From NCBI RefSeq assembly GCF_022835695.1, contig NZ_BQUV01000005.1, forward strand, positions 124,001 to 188,000: a stretch of DNA of 64,000 nucleotides. Direction: 5' to 3'. This DNA comes from Bradyrhizobium sp. Ce-3 (GTDB lineage Bacteria > Pseudomonadota > Alphaproteobacteria > Rhizobiales > Xanthobacteraceae). The notes beneath the pieces are model-generated. The model was not told the origin of the DNA and did no database searches. It worked only from the letters and a program-made list of their open reading frames with translations. Shown here in pieces: positions 8,581 to 17,557 of the stretch; within the stretch, counting starts at the first letter, position 1, and the number at the start of each line of letters is the position of its first letter. The position numbers and the translations under genes were made by a program.

Positions 8581-8981
8581 AGAACCGGCCGCGGCCAATA
8601 TTTGAAGGCGGCCCATGCCAGCGCCATTGCGCCGGCGATCCAGAGCACGATGATCGCGATCATTCCGCCCCGGCTGATCGGACGCTGCAAGACCGCGCTG
8701 GCCTTGGTGCGGCATTCCGCCATGACCTCATCTGGAATGAGGGCGATCGCAAGCCAGATGCCGAGCGGAAGCAGAATCAGATCGTCGAGATAGCCGATGA
8801 CCGGGATGAAATCCGGAATCAGGTCGATCGGGGAAAGTGCATAGGCCGCAATGGCGATCGCAAGGGCCTTCGCGTACCACGGTACGCGCGGATCGCGCGA
8901 TGCGAGATAGAGCGCAACGCTGTCGCGTTTGACGCTGCGCGCCCAGGTTCGGATTGACGAAAGCTTGCTGGCGGACGTCAT
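8577..8981 (-). CDS. YkvA family (DUF1232) membrane protein
   Basis: A 134-residue protein with the DUF1232/YkvA core: YAKALAIAIAAYALSPIDLIPDFIPVIGYLDDLIL. The SPIDLIPDFIP motif is diagnostic. A second hydrophobic helix lies at residues about 105-127 (GMIAIIVLWIAGAMALAWAAF). The family is membrane-associated and its molecular role is unknown. The gene converges on the sensor kinase gene, and the two stop codons overlap (8577-8580). It has no clear functional link to the C1 genes. Confidence 0.85.
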   Translation of the reverse strand: MTSASKLSSIRTWARSVKRDSVALYLASRDPRVPWYAKALAIAIAAYALSPIDLIPDFIPVIGYLDDLILLPLGIWLAIALIPDEVMAECRTKASAVLQRPISRGGMIAIIVLWIAGAMALAWAAFKYWPRPVL

Positions 8982-9011
8982 GGCATGCCGCCTGCACGCC
9001 AGACCGAAACG

Positions 9012-9986
9012 CTATTCCAGTACCACGTCCACCGGCATGCCGCCGTGCTGGCCCTTGTGGACGGAGGAGGGCGCGATGCCGAAATACTTCCGGAATACGC
9101 GGCTGAAATGCGACGAACTCGAGAAGCCCCACGAGAACGCGACATCGGTGATGGTCTTGCCGTTCTGCGACTCCAGCTCCTGCCGGCAATTCTGCAGCCG
9201 CGCCTTCCAGATGTAGTCGCTGACCGTCATGCCGCGGTCGCTGAACAGCATGTGCAGATAGCGCTTCGAGCAGCCGAGCGCCGCCGAAATGCGGTCGATG
9301 CAGAGATCGGGATCGCGCAGGTGCTCGCGGATGAAGCCCTGGGCCCGCACATAGGTCGCCTCGGCGCTGCCGCGGTCGAACATGGCGCCGGTTTCGCGCA
9401 GCGGCAGCAGCAGCAGGTCGATCAGCGCATCGGCGACGCCGACTGCGTTGACGGGGGTCAGCGTCGGTGCCTCGCCGAACGCCGCATGGACGAAATCATA
9501 GGCGATGCGGCCGGTGCCGTTGCGCGCCGACAGCTTGCACGGCGCCATCTTGGAGAGCTGGAAGCCGCGTTCCTTGAGCAGGTCCTTTGGAACGATGACG
9601 ACCTCGTGACGCGTCAGGGACGGGCTGATGATCGTGTGCGGACACGACACGTCGTAGGCGAAGCAGTCGCCCGGCATGATGTCGAAGTGCAGACCGTCCT
9701 GCTCGAAATGAGAGACGCCGTGGGTCTGGAACACGATCTTGATGTAGGGGTGCTCGCTCAGCTTGATGCGCGAGATGGTATGCGCGATCCGGTGCTGGCT
9801 TGCCTCGATCTGGCACAGTTTCAACCGCGAGACCGTCGTGAAATTGATCCGGCCCTCAAGCGAGGATCCCTCGAGCGCATCGACGTCGAACTGACCGCAG
9901 AGATCAGTGAGCGCATCCGACCAGCGCTGGATCTGACGCTTGGGCGTCAATCCGTTCGTGCTGAGTGAATGGACTGTATCGGACAT
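9012..9986 (-). CDS. AraC family transcriptional regulator
   Basis: A 324-residue regulator. The N-terminal half (about 35-200) looks like the AraC-binding-like domain 2: HPYIKIVFQTHGVSHFEQDG and MPGDCFAYDVSCPHTI. The C-terminal AraC helix-turn-helix pair ends in ITDVAFSWGFSSSSHFSRVFRKYFGIAPS. It is divergent from xoxF, with about 420 bp between the starts, so it is a good candidate regulator of methanol dehydrogenase (inference from position). ATG 9986 (MSDTVHSL) is preferred to an in-frame TTG at 10013, which has no clear ribosome-binding site. Confidence 0.85.
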   Translation of the reverse strand: MSDTVHSLSTNGLTPKRQIQRWSDALTDLCGQFDVDALEGSSLEGRINFTTVSRLKLCQIEASQHRIAHTISRIKLSEHPYIKIVFQTHGVSHFEQDGLHFDIMPGDCFAYDVSCPHTIISPSLTRHEVVIVPKDLLKERGFQLSKMAPCKLSARNGTGRIAYDFVHAAFGEAPTLTPVNAVGVADALIDLLLLPLRETGAMFDRGSAEATYVRAQGFIREHLRDPDLCIDRISAALGCSKRYLHMLFSDRGMTVSDYIWKARLQNCRQELESQNGKTITDVAFSWGFSSSSHFSRVFRKYFGIAPSSVHKGQHGGMPVDVVLE

Positions 9987-10013
9987 CTTTCCAGCCACCG
10001 ATTCGATCCCCAA

Positions 10014-10408
10014 CGTGACTGCCCACAGAGCTTAGGTCTGGTCCGGGATGATGCGCCTTCTCCCTGATTCTGAACAGCTTAGGGAGGCGACGGGATTTCT
10101 TCCCGGTTAATGTCGGGTGATCCTCCGACTTAGTTCTGGGCTCGTCAAGCGCAACCTTGGGCCGGTTCTATCTGCCGCAGGAACAGCACTGAAGGCGTTT
10201 GATGCCCTGCAACATGAAGCAGCCTTTTCCTGCCGGTCCGGAGCCCGGCCACAAAAATCTGACAATGCTTCGCTTCTGAGCAAACGGCGCTTCGCTGCTG
10301 GGCAAGTCAGCGTGGTTCGAGAGGACTACGACTGAGGCACCAAAATGGAAGAAGTGGGGCCGTTTCGGCGGAAACCCTTGAGCTCTTGAACCTGGGAGGA
10401 AAACCACG
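10014..10408. promoter_or_regulatory. xoxF / araC intergenic control region
   Basis: This is about 395 bp without a gene between the divergent AraC-type regulator and xoxF. A small inverted repeat, CGGGA (10091-10095) and TCCCG (10101-10105), with a further CGGG nearby, could be an operator. The xoxF ribosome-binding site GGGAGGA lies about 8 nt before its ATG. I could not pick out a convincing -35/-10 pair. The length fits regulated expression by the two-component system or the AraC protein. Confidence 0.5.
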
Positions 10409-12214
10409 ATGCGCAAGTTGCTTTACGCGACCGGTCTTGGGGCAATGGCGGTATTTGCCGTCGGAGCGGCCAATGCCAACGACGAACTCCACAAGATGGC
10501 GCAGAACCCGAAAGACTGGGTGATGCCGACCGGAGACTACGCGAACACGCGTTACTCCAAGCTGAATCAGATCAACGCCTCGAACGTCGGAAAGATGCAG
10601 GTCGCCTGGACGTTTTCGACCGGCGTGCTGCGTGGCCACGAAGGCGGCCCGCTGATCATCGGCAACATGATGTACGTGCACACCCCGTTCCCGAACAAGG
10701 TCTACGCTATTGACCTTTCCAAGGATAATCAGATCGTCTGGAAATACGAGCCGAAGCAGGATCCGAACGTCATTCCGGTGATGTGCTGCGACACGGTCAA
10801 CCGTGGCGTCGCCTATGGTGACGGCAAGATCTTCCTGCACCAGGCCGACACGACGCTGGTGGCGCTCGATGCCAAGACCGGCAAGGTGGAATGGACGGTG
10901 AAGAACGGCGACCCGAGCAAGGGTTCGACCGGCACCTCCGCACCGATGGTGATCAAGGACAAGGTCCTGATCGGCATCTCCGGCGGCGAGTTCGGTGTTC
11001 AGGCGCATATGAGCGCCTACGACATCAAGACCGGCAAGCTGGTCTGGCGCGGCTACTCGGAAGGTCCGGATGACCAGATCCTGGTCGACGACAAGACCAC
11101 CGAGCTCGGCAAGCCGGTCGGCAAGGACTCGAGCCTGAAGACGTGGCAAGGCGATCAGTGGAAGATCGGCGGCGGCGCGACCTGGGGCTGGATCTCCTAC
11201 GATCCCGAACTGAACCTCGTGTATTACGGGTCGGGCAACCCCTCGACCTGGAATCCGAAGCAGCGTCCCGGCGACAACAAGTGGTCGATGACGATCTGGG
11301 CGCGCAACCCGGATACCGGTGTCGCCAAGTGGGTCTACCAGATGACGCCCCATGACGAATGGGACTATGACGGCATCAACGAGATGATCCTTTCGGATCA
11401 GTCGATCGATGGCAAGGCACGCAAGCTGCTGACCCACTTCGATCGTAACGGCCTCGGCTACACCCTCGATCGCGCCACCGGCGAACTGTTGGTCGCCGAG
11501 AAGTACGATCCGAAGGTGAACTGGACCTCCGGCGTCGACATGAAGAAGGACTCGCCGACCTATGGTCGTCCGAAGGTTCTTGACGCAGCGTCGACCGACA
11601 AGGCCGGCGAAGACCATAACGTCAAGGGCATCTGCCCGGCGGCGCTTGGTTCGAAGGACGAGCAGCCGGCGGCCTACTCGCCGGACACCCAGCTGTTCTA
11701 CGTGCCGACCAACCACGTCTGCATGGACTACGAGCCGTTCAAGGTGAGCTACACCGCAGGTCAGCCCTATGTCGGCGCGACGCTGTCGATGTATCCGCCT
11801 CCTGGTGAGACCAACATGGGCAACTTCATCGCCTGGGACGGCAAGACCGGCAAGATCGTCTGGTCGAACAAGGAGCAGTTCTCGGTCTGGTCGGGTGCAC
11901 TCGCGACCGCCGGCGGCGTGGTGTTCTACGGCACGCTGGAAGGCTACCTGAAGGCTGTCGACGCCAAGACGGGCAAGGAGCTCTACAAGTTCAAGACTCC
12001 GTCCGGCATCATCGGCAACGTCACCACCTATGAAAACAACGGCAAGCAGTACGTTGCGGTTCTGTCGGGTGTTGGCGGTTGGGCAGGCATTGGCCTCGCG
12101 GCTGGTCTGACCGATCCGACGGCCGGCCTTGGTGCAGTCGGCGGCTACGCGGCGCTGAGCAACTACACCGCGCTCGGCGGAACGCTCACCGTGTTCTCGC
12201 TGCCGCAGCAGTGA
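10409..12214 (+). CDS. xoxF: lanthanide-dependent methanol dehydrogenase XoxF
   Basis: A 601-residue periplasmic PQQ methanol dehydrogenase, oxidising methanol to formaldehyde (some family members go on to formate). The signal peptide ends at about [10 protein letters not shown]. The adjacent disulfide cysteines are C126-C127 ([11 protein letters not shown]). Metal ligands expected from XoxF/MxaF structures are E194 (SGGEFG), N277 (GSGNPS) and the catalytic D319. D321 in [11 protein letters not shown] is the extra Asp that marks lanthanide-dependent XoxF; calcium-type MxaF has Ala there. Trp-rich propeller repeats run throughout. It is followed by its cytochrome gene after a strong intercistronic hairpin. 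No mxaFI genes are in the window. Confidence 0.97.
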   Translation: MRKLLYATGLGAMAVFAVGAANANDELHKMAQNPKDWVMPTGDYANTRYSKLNQINASNVGKMQVAWTFSTGVLRGHEGGPLIIGNMMYVHTPFPNKVYAIDLSKDNQIVWKYEPKQDPNVIPVMCCDTVNRGVAYGDGKIFLHQADTTLVALDAKTGKVEWTVKNGDPSKGSTGTSAPMVIKDKVLIGISGGEFGVQAHMSAYDIKTGKLVWRGYSEGPDDQILVDDKTTELGKPVGKDSSLKTWQGDQWKIGGGATWGWISYDPELNLVYYGSGNPSTWNPKQRPGDNKWSMTIWARNPDTGVAKWVYQMTPHDEWDYDGINEMILSDQSIDGKARKLLTHFDRNGLGYTLDRATGELLVAEKYDPKVNWTSGVDMKKDSPTYGRPKVLDAASTDKAGEDHNVKGICPAALGSKDEQPAAYSPDTQLFYVPTNHVCMDYEPFKVSYTAGQPYVGATLSMYPPPGETNMGNFIAWDGKTGKIVWSNKEQFSVWSGALATAGGVVFYGTLEGYLKAVDAKTGKELYKFKTPSGIIGNVTTYENNGKQYVAVLSGVGGWAGIGLAAGLTDPTAGLGAVGGYAALSNYTALGGTLTVFSLPQQ

Positions 12215-12230
12215 GCTGAGCAAGCTCGTT

Positions 12231-12260
12231 CCGGCGCATGGAGCGATCTCCATGCGCCGG
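12231..12260 (+). promoter_or_regulatory. intercistronic 13-bp hairpin between xoxF and xoxG
   Basis: CCGGCGCATGGAG (12231-12243) and its exact reverse complement (12248-12260) enclose the 4-nt loop CGAT. The hairpin begins 16 nt after the xoxF stop. It is followed by TCCGTCTTC, not a run of T, so it is more likely an RNA-stabilising or attenuating structure than a full terminator. Confidence 0.75.
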
Positions 12261-12286
12261 TCCGTCTTCAATCCGCACGCGAGGAT

Positions 12287-12814
12287 ATGCTTTTGCGTAA
12301 GATCTGGTTTGTGACTGCTGCGATTGTCGTCGTGGCAATGGGCGGAGTTGCCTCCGCCGAGGACGTGGGTGATCCAACCGCCGTCAAATCCGAGGACGGC
12401 AAGTGGCTCGACAAGGATGGAAACCCGACGTTCAAGGTGACGTCCGACGGCACGGTGGACTGGTACACCTACTCCGGCTACCGCCGCTATCATTCGGAGT
12501 GTCACGTTTGCCACGGACCCGACGGCATGGGCTCGACTTACGCGCCGGCGTTGAAGGACTCGCTGAAGACCATGAGCTACGCGGATTTCATGGGCGTGGT
12601 CGCGAGCGGGCGCAAGAACGTGTCGACGGCGCAGGAAAATGTGATGCCGGCGTTCGGCGATAACCCCAACGTTGCCTGCTACATGGACGACCTCTATGTG
12701 TACCTGCGCGCCCGCGCCAATGATGCGGTTGGGCGTGTTCGGCCGGCCAAGCATGAAGACAAGTCGGAAGCCTATGGAAAGGCGGAAGACGCCTGCATGG
12801 GTAACAAGAACTGA
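12287..12814 (+). CDS. xoxG: methanol-metabolism c-type cytochrome (XoxG-like)
   Basis: A 175-residue periplasmic cytochrome c, probably the electron acceptor of XoxF. The signal peptide ends ASA before EDVGDP. Heme binding is C72-H-V-C75-H76, and Met120 (ENVMPAFGD) is the likely sixth ligand. Two extra cysteines (C131 and C170) fit the four-cysteine methanol-associated cytochrome family. The ATG at 12287 sits only a few bases after GAGGA; the in-frame TTG at 12293 has better spacing and may be the true start. A xoxJ gene, which often follows xoxG, is not present here. Confidence 0.9.
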   Translation: MLLRKIWFVTAAIVVVAMGGVASAEDVGDPTAVKSEDGKWLDKDGNPTFKVTSDGTVDWYTYSGYRRYHSECHVCHGPDGMGSTYAPALKDSLKTMSYADFMGVVASGRKNVSTAQENVMPAFGDNPNVACYMDDLYVYLRARANDAVGRVRPAKHEDKSEAYGKAEDACMGNKN

Positions 12815-12864
12815 GCGTGTCCGGCGCGAATGACAAACCTGTTTGATGTTTTGTGGAGACCAAG

Positions 12865-13974
12865 ATGAAGACCCGCGCCGCAGTCGCATTCGAAGCAAAG
12901 AAGCCGCTTGAAATCGTCGAGCTCGATCTGGAAGGCCCCAAGGCCGGCGAGGTCCTCGTCGAGATCAAGGCGACGGGCATCTGCCACACCGATGCCTATA
13001 CGCTCGACGGCTTCGACAGCGAAGGCATCTTCCCTTCAATCCTCGGCCACGAAGGCGCGGGCATCGTCCGCGAGGTCGGCGCCGGCGTGACGTCGGTGAA
13101 GCCGGGCGATCATGTAATCCCGCTCTACACGCCCGAATGCCGCCAGTGCAAAAGCTGCCTGAGCCAGAAGACCAATCTCTGCACCGCGATCCGCGCCACT
13201 CAGGGCAAGGGCGTGATGCCCGACGGCACCTCGCGCTTCAGCTACAAGGGCAAGACGGTCTTCCATTATATGGGCTGCTCGACCTTCTCGAACTTCACCG
13301 TGCTGCCCGAGATCGCGGTCGCCAAGATTCGCGAGGACGCGCCGTTCGACAAGAGCTGCTACATCGGCTGCGGCGTCACCACCGGCGTCGGTGCGGTCGT
13401 CAACACCGCCAAGGTGACGCCGGGTTCCAACGTCGTCGTGTTCGGCCTCGGCGGCATCGGGCTCAACGTGATCCAGGGCGCCAAGATGGTCGGCGCCGAC
13501 AAGATCATCGGCGTCGACATCAATGACTCCAAGGAGGCGTGGGGCAAGCAGTTCGGCATGACGCATTTCGTCAACCCGACCAAGGTGTCTGGCGACATCG
13601 TCCAGCACCTGGTTGGTCTGACCGACGGCGGCGCCGACTACACCTTCGACTGCACCGGCAACACCAACGTGATGCGCCAGGCGCTGGAAGCCTGCCATCG
13701 CGGCTGGGGCGTCTCGGTCGTGATCGGCGTCGCGGAATCCGGCAAGGAGATCGCAACGCGGCCGTTCCAGCTCGTTACCGGACGGGTCTGGAAGGGCACC
13801 GCGTTCGGCGGCGCGCGCGGCCGCACCGACGTGCCGAAGATCGTCGACTGGTACATGGGCGGAAAGATCCAGATCGATCCGATGATCACCCACGTGCTGA
13901 AGCTCGACGAGATCAACAAGGGCTTCGACCTGATGCACGAGGGAAAATCGATCCGTTCGGTCGTCGTATTCTGA
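12865..13974 (+). CDS. frmA: S-(hydroxymethyl)glutathione dehydrogenase (class III alcohol dehydrogenase)
   Basis: A 369-residue zinc- and NAD-dependent dehydrogenase that oxidises S-hydroxymethylglutathione to S-formylglutathione. The catalytic zinc ligands include Cys40 (GICHTDAYT) and His62 (GHEGAG). The structural zinc is held by Cys92, Cys95, Cys98 and Cys106. The nucleotide-binding loop is [13 protein letters not shown]. Its length is exactly that of the class. The start is ATG 12865, preceded by GGAG with 7-nt spacing; a GTG four codons upstream overlaps that site and is unlikely. It follows xoxG by 50 bp in the same operon. Confidence 0.97.
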   Translation: MKTRAAVAFEAKKPLEIVELDLEGPKAGEVLVEIKATGICHTDAYTLDGFDSEGIFPSILGHEGAGIVREVGAGVTSVKPGDHVIPLYTPECRQCKSCLSQKTNLCTAIRATQGKGVMPDGTSRFSYKGKTVFHYMGCSTFSNFTVLPEIAVAKIREDAPFDKSCYIGCGVTTGVGAVVNTAKVTPGSNVVVFGLGGIGLNVIQGAKMVGADKIIGVDINDSKEAWGKQFGMTHFVNPTKVSGDIVQHLVGLTDGGADYTFDCTGNTNVMRQALEACHRGWGVSVVIGVAESGKEIATRPFQLVTGRVWKGTAFGGARGRTDVPKIVDWYMGGKIQIDPMITHVLKLDEINKGFDLMHEGKSIRSVVVF

Positions 13975-14007
13975 AATCAAAACACCAAGCACTAGGAGGA
14001 TAGGTCA

Positions 14008-14571
14008 ATGACTGTTCATATCCACCCGTCAGTCGACAATGGCGTCAAGCAAGGCTCCGGCAGTTTCGCCGGCGGCACGCTCGTCTGCAAATGCGCGGAC
14101 AAGAAGGTCAAGGTCGGGGTCAAGGGCGATGTTGCCCACAACCATGCCTGCGGCTGCACCAAGTGCTGGAAGCCGGCGGGCGCCAACTTCTCGGTGGTCG
14201 CGGTCGTTCCGCGCGAGAACGTCACCGTGCTGGAGAACGGCGACAAGCTGAAGATCGTCGATGCGGCCGCGGTGATCCAGCGCCATGCCTGCACCGGATG
14301 CGGGACCCACATGTACGGCCGGATCGAGAACAAGGGCCACCCGTTCTATGGCCTCGACTTCATCCACCCCGAGCTGTTCCAGGAGTCCGGCTCGGCCGCT
14401 CCGGGATTCGCCGCCTTCGTGTCGTCGGTGATCGAATCCGGCGTCAAGCCGGCCGATATGGCCGGGATCAGGTCGCGGCTGAAGGAGCTTGGGCTCGAGC
14501 CCTATGACTGCCTGTCGCCGCCGCTGATGGACGCGATCGCCACCCACGTGGCGAAGTCCAAGGCCGCTTAA
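14008..14571 (+). CDS. gfa: S-(hydroxymethyl)glutathione synthase (Gfa)
   Basis: A 187-residue glutathione-dependent formaldehyde-activating enzyme, which speeds the addition of formaldehyde to glutathione. All seven zinc cysteines expected in the family are present: C27, C29, C48, C50, C53, C95 and C98 ([22 protein letters not shown]). The length matches the classical enzyme. It lies 33 bp after frmA with the ribosome-binding site AGGAGGA. Together xoxF, frmA, gfa and the separate fghA give a full methanol-to-formate route. Confidence 0.95.
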   Translation: MTVHIHPSVDNGVKQGSGSFAGGTLVCKCADKKVKVGVKGDVAHNHACGCTKCWKPAGANFSVVAVVPRENVTVLENGDKLKIVDAAAVIQRHACTGCGTHMYGRIENKGHPFYGLDFIHPELFQESGSAAPGFAAFVSSVIESGVKPADMAGIRSRLKELGLEPYDCLSPPLMDAIATHVAKSKAA

Positions 14572-14575
14572 GAAG

Positions 14576-14608
14576 GGCGGCTTGACGAGGCAGCCTGCAG
14601 AAGCCGCC
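14576..14608 (+). terminator. possible hairpin after gfa
   Basis: GGCGGCTT (14576-14583) pairs with AAGCCGCC (14601-14608) around a 17-nt loop, a few bases after the gfa stop. No T-run follows, so if it ends the xoxF operon it is not a classical intrinsic terminator. The surrounding 110 bp are GC-rich and contain more partial repeats of the GGCGGC type. Confidence 0.35.
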
Positions 14609-14720
14609 TGACAGGGGCGGCAGACGAGGGCGGCCTGATCGGCTGAGCCTGACGAGATTCGGCGCCGGCGGAGGGCCTGCCGGCGACGGATATGCTGGTA
14701 GTACCCGTGACCTTGAACCT

Positions 14721-14752
14721 TGCATGCCCTGCGGGCGACCACAGGGCATGCA
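14721..14752 (+). promoter_or_regulatory. 11-bp inverted repeat covering the start codon of the next gene
   Basis: TGCATGCCCTG (14721-14731) and its exact reverse complement CAGGGCATGCA (14742-14752) flank a 10-nt loop. The right arm contains the likely ribosome-binding AGGG and the start ATG at 14748. The left arm contains an in-frame ATG at 14724. In the mRNA the hairpin would hide the start site. Confidence 0.65.
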
Positions 14753-15701
14753 TTTTATTTTCCGCCTTGCTCTCGTTCTTTCCCCGATCCTGGTCCTGTC
14801 GTCGGCCCGCGCCGCGTCGCCGGAAGACCGCTACGTCGCCACGCGTGACGCTGCGATCGCCAAATTCGCCAAGCTATCGAACGACAACAAGATCAATGAG
14901 GCCGTCGACAAGGCAGAGGCGGCCGCGCGCGACGAGCTGAAGGGGCAGTTGACCGCCATCCTGTCCCAGCCCGCCCGGCCGGGCTTTACGCTCGCCCAGA
15001 TCAACCTCGATACTCTATATAAAGGCGACATGGGGTTCGGCATGCTGGACGGTCTGCGCTTCGATGCCGACACCGGCAGGAATGGTGGCAAGATCGGCGA
15101 GAAACGTGCCGACGGCAGCTTTGTCGAGCCGAAGGCCCATATCGTCGTCACCACCGAAGCCTTGTTCATCCGCTGGCTGCACGAGCACAAGACCTGGTGG
15201 GACAAGGGCAGCAAGAACGTTCCGCAGCAGGTCGAAGCGGCGCTGAAGTTCGAAGGTCTCTACACCCAGGCGATCTCGACCGATGCCGCCGTGATCAACT
15301 TCAACGAGCTGCCGGTCGTCAGGCCGGCATCGGCCACCCTGACGTACGGATTCCTGGCCGGCCGCACCCAGGATTCGACTCCCGATGCCGCCGACGAGGT
15401 GTTCGTCGCGGCGATTGCCAACGGCAAGGTCTACATCGCCTATGGCGAGATCGAACCCGCGGTGGGAGTGCCGGCCTGCGCCACGATCCGCGCCGATTAC
15501 AACAAGCGGGCGGATGAAGCGGACGAGAAGCTGCGCCAGAAGCGGATCGACAGGAAGGCGTATGACAAGCTCGGCGACCTGCGTCAGCAGGGCGACGACG
15601 CGTTCAAGCACTGCTTCGTCCAGCACGCTCCTGAGCAACCGGCATTCGCCACGGCCACCAAGCAGGCCCAGGCGCTGCTTGAGACGGCGATCGGCAAGTA
15701 G
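14748..15701 (+). CDS. exported hypothetical protein
   Basis: A 317-residue exported protein I cannot assign to a named family. The signal peptide is MHFIFRLALVLSPILVLSSARA, and the mature chain begins ASPEDRYVATRDAAIAKFAKLS. It has long charged helical stretches (residues about 25-60 and 250-290) and a central beta-rich part (AHIVVTTEALFIRW, VFVAAIANGKVYIAYGEIEP). Two Cys residues (VPACATI and KHCFVQ) could pair. No catalytic motif is visible. ATG 14748 is preferred because it begins the signal peptide, but an ATG eight codons upstream is in frame, and both lie in a perfect inverted repeat. Confidence 0.7.
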   Translation: MHFIFRLALVLSPILVLSSARAASPEDRYVATRDAAIAKFAKLSNDNKINEAVDKAEAAARDELKGQLTAILSQPARPGFTLAQINLDTLYKGDMGFGMLDGLRFDADTGRNGGKIGEKRADGSFVEPKAHIVVTTEALFIRWLHEHKTWWDKGSKNVPQQVEAALKFEGLYTQAISTDAAVINFNELPVVRPASATLTYGFLAGRTQDSTPDAADEVFVAAIANGKVYIAYGEIEPAVGVPACATIRADYNKRADEADEKLRQKRIDRKAYDKLGDLRQQGDDAFKHCFVQHAPEQPAFATATKQAQALLETAIGK

Positions 15702-15710
15702 TGCAGCGAG

Positions 15711-16166
15711 CTATTCCCATTCTCCAAACAGCCACAACGCCCACGTCACCTGCATGATCGGCCAGGCCGCAAATGCGGTGCACCACAGCCAATTGGGGAG
15801 CGCCTTCCGTCGGCGGCGCAGCTTCACCAGGGAGGCTACCCCAAATGGAACCAGGACAAGAAATGTCGGCGCAAAAAGTGCGCCATAGCCGATCACGAGA
15901 GCCGCGTGGTCGGCAATGCGTTCCTGCATGATGGAGTGCAGCACGAAGAAGTATGAAATGAGCAGAACGGGGGCAAACAGAGCAGACGCGGCTGCCGGCG
16001 AAAACCCCGTTGAATCGAAGCCGGACCTGCTCACCCATGTCCTGATGATGATCCACCCGGACAAGAACAGGATGATCAGCGGCAATCCCAATTTCAGCAG
16101 AACGTCGTGCGCGTTCTCGATGCTCGTCAGATAGCCTGCCACCACGCGCTCCATCCTCTGCGACAT
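15711..16166 (-). CDS. small integral membrane protein, function unknown
   Basis: A 151-residue membrane protein with about four hydrophobic helices: LGLPLIILFLSGWIIIRTW, ALFAPVLLISYFFVLHSI, ALVIGYGALFAPTFLVLVPFG and LPNWLWCTAFAAWPIMQVTW. A basic loop, KLRRRRKALP, separates the last two. I do not recognise a family. The start MSQRMERVVAGY at 16166 is chosen because upstream codons are Arg-rich and not membrane-like; ATG 16154 is the alternative. It converges on the preceding exported-protein gene and diverges from the epoxide hydrolase gene. Confidence 0.65.
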   Translation of the reverse strand: MSQRMERVVAGYLTSIENAHDVLLKLGLPLIILFLSGWIIIRTWVSRSGFDSTGFSPAAASALFAPVLLISYFFVLHSIMQERIADHAALVIGYGALFAPTFLVLVPFGVASLVKLRRRRKALPNWLWCTAFAAWPIMQVTWALWLFGEWE

Positions 16167-16365
16167 CAGCGCTTCGATCGCCTGCGCTCGATGTCGATGT
16201 GGCCGCTGTCTTAGCAAGGCGGCGCCGCCGATAATGGATTCTCTCGTGCAGATTACGCGGTTTGTCGTGCAGGCCTCGTGCAGACGAGGTCTGCGGCGCG
16301 GGGTTTGATCGACGACCCGCGCCAGCCTATCTTTCCCCGAAAGTTCGGTATCCCGGGGAGACGTC

Positions 16366-17508
16366 ATGAATACCGCCATCAGCCCGTTTCGTATCGCCGT
16401 CAGCGACGATGTCCTCGATGATCTCCGCACCCGGCTGCGCCGGACCCGCTGGCCGGAAGCCGAGCTGGTCGACGACTGGAGCCAGGGCGCGCCGCTGCAA
16501 TGGATCAAGGACATCTGCCACCATTGGGCCGAGACTTATGACTGGCGGCAGCGCGAGGCGCGGCTCAACCGCTTCAGCCAGTTCACCACCGAAATCGACG
16601 GGCTCGACATCCATTTCATCCATGTCCGCTCGAAGCATCCGGAAGCGCGGCCGCTGATCATCACCCATGGCTGGCCGGGATCGGTGGTCGAGTTCCACAA
16701 GGTGATCGAACCGCTGACCGATCCGACCGCGCATGGCGGCCGCGCGACTGACGCCTTCCACGTGGTGTGCCCGTCACTGCCGGGCTTCGGCTTCTCGGCC
16801 AAGCCGGCCGCGACAGGCTGGGGCGTCGACCGGATCGCCAAGGCCTGGGCCGTCCTGATGGCGCGGCTCGGTTACAGCAGCTATTTCGCGCAAGGCGGCG
16901 ATTGGGGCTCCGCGGTCACCACCGCGATCGGCGGGCAGGACGCGCCGCACTGCGCCGGCATCCACATCACGCTTGCGATGTCGACGCGGCCCAATGTCGA
17001 GGGGCAGCCGACGCCGGAGGAGACGCGGGCGCTCAACGGCATCAAATACTATGCCGATTGGGACTCAGGTTATTCCAAGCAGCAATCCACCCGGCCGCAG
17101 ACGCTTGGCTATGGCCTGACGGATTCCCCGAGCGGGCAGGCCGCCTGGATCCTGGAGAAGTTCTGGGCCTGGACCGACTGCGACGGGCATCCGGAAAACA
17201 TCCTCGGCCGCGACGAGTTGCTCGACAACGTCATGCTGTACTGGGTCACCGCGACGGCCGCCTCGTCGGCGCGGCTGTACTGGGAAAGCTTCGGGCCGGG
17301 CAAGCGAACTCCGCACAAGGTCACCGTGCCGACCGGCGTCGCCGTGTTCCCGAAGGAGATCGTCACGCCGGTCCGCAAATGGATGGAGACCAACTTCACC
17401 AACATCCAGCACTGGCGCGAGATGCCGAAGGGCGGACACTTCTCGGCTTTCGAACAGCCCGAATTGTTCGTCCGCGAGGTGCGTGAATTCTTCGGGACGC
17501 TGCGTTAG
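16366..17508 (+). CDS. epoxide hydrolase (EHN-type alpha/beta hydrolase)
   Basis: A 380-residue alpha/beta hydrolase with the N-terminal epoxide-hydrolase extension (residues about 1-95, starting ISPFRIAVSDDVLDDLRTRL). The oxyanion motif is HGWPGS (101-106), the nucleophile is Asp179 in QGGDWGS, and the C-terminal base is His358 in KGGHFSAFEQP. These agree with microsomal-type bacterial epoxide hydrolases, which turn epoxides into vicinal diols. The substrate is unknown. The start is 9 nt after GGGGAG. It is probably monocistronic or read with the following phosphoesterase gene. Confidence 0.9.
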   Translation: MNTAISPFRIAVSDDVLDDLRTRLRRTRWPEAELVDDWSQGAPLQWIKDICHHWAETYDWRQREARLNRFSQFTTEIDGLDIHFIHVRSKHPEARPLIITHGWPGSVVEFHKVIEPLTDPTAHGGRATDAFHVVCPSLPGFGFSAKPAATGWGVDRIAKAWAVLMARLGYSSYFAQGGDWGSAVTTAIGGQDAPHCAGIHITLAMSTRPNVEGQPTPEETRALNGIKYYADWDSGYSKQQSTRPQTLGYGLTDSPSGQAAWILEKFWAWTDCDGHPENILGRDELLDNVMLYWVTATAASSARLYWESFGPGKRTPHKVTVPTGVAVFPKEIVTPVRKWMETNFTNIQHWREMPKGGHFSAFEQPELFVREVREFFGTLR

Positions 17509-17557
17509 CCGTGTAAAATGGGTGGAGCGAAGCGAAGCCCAACGGAGGGACGTCGGC

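Noticed and set aside
10307-12898. 863-codon open frame on the minus strand across xoxF and xoxG
   Set aside because: Its translation is rich in Arg, His and Val with no domain, and it lies exactly antisense to two clearly recognised genes; long antisense frames are expected in GC-rich DNA.
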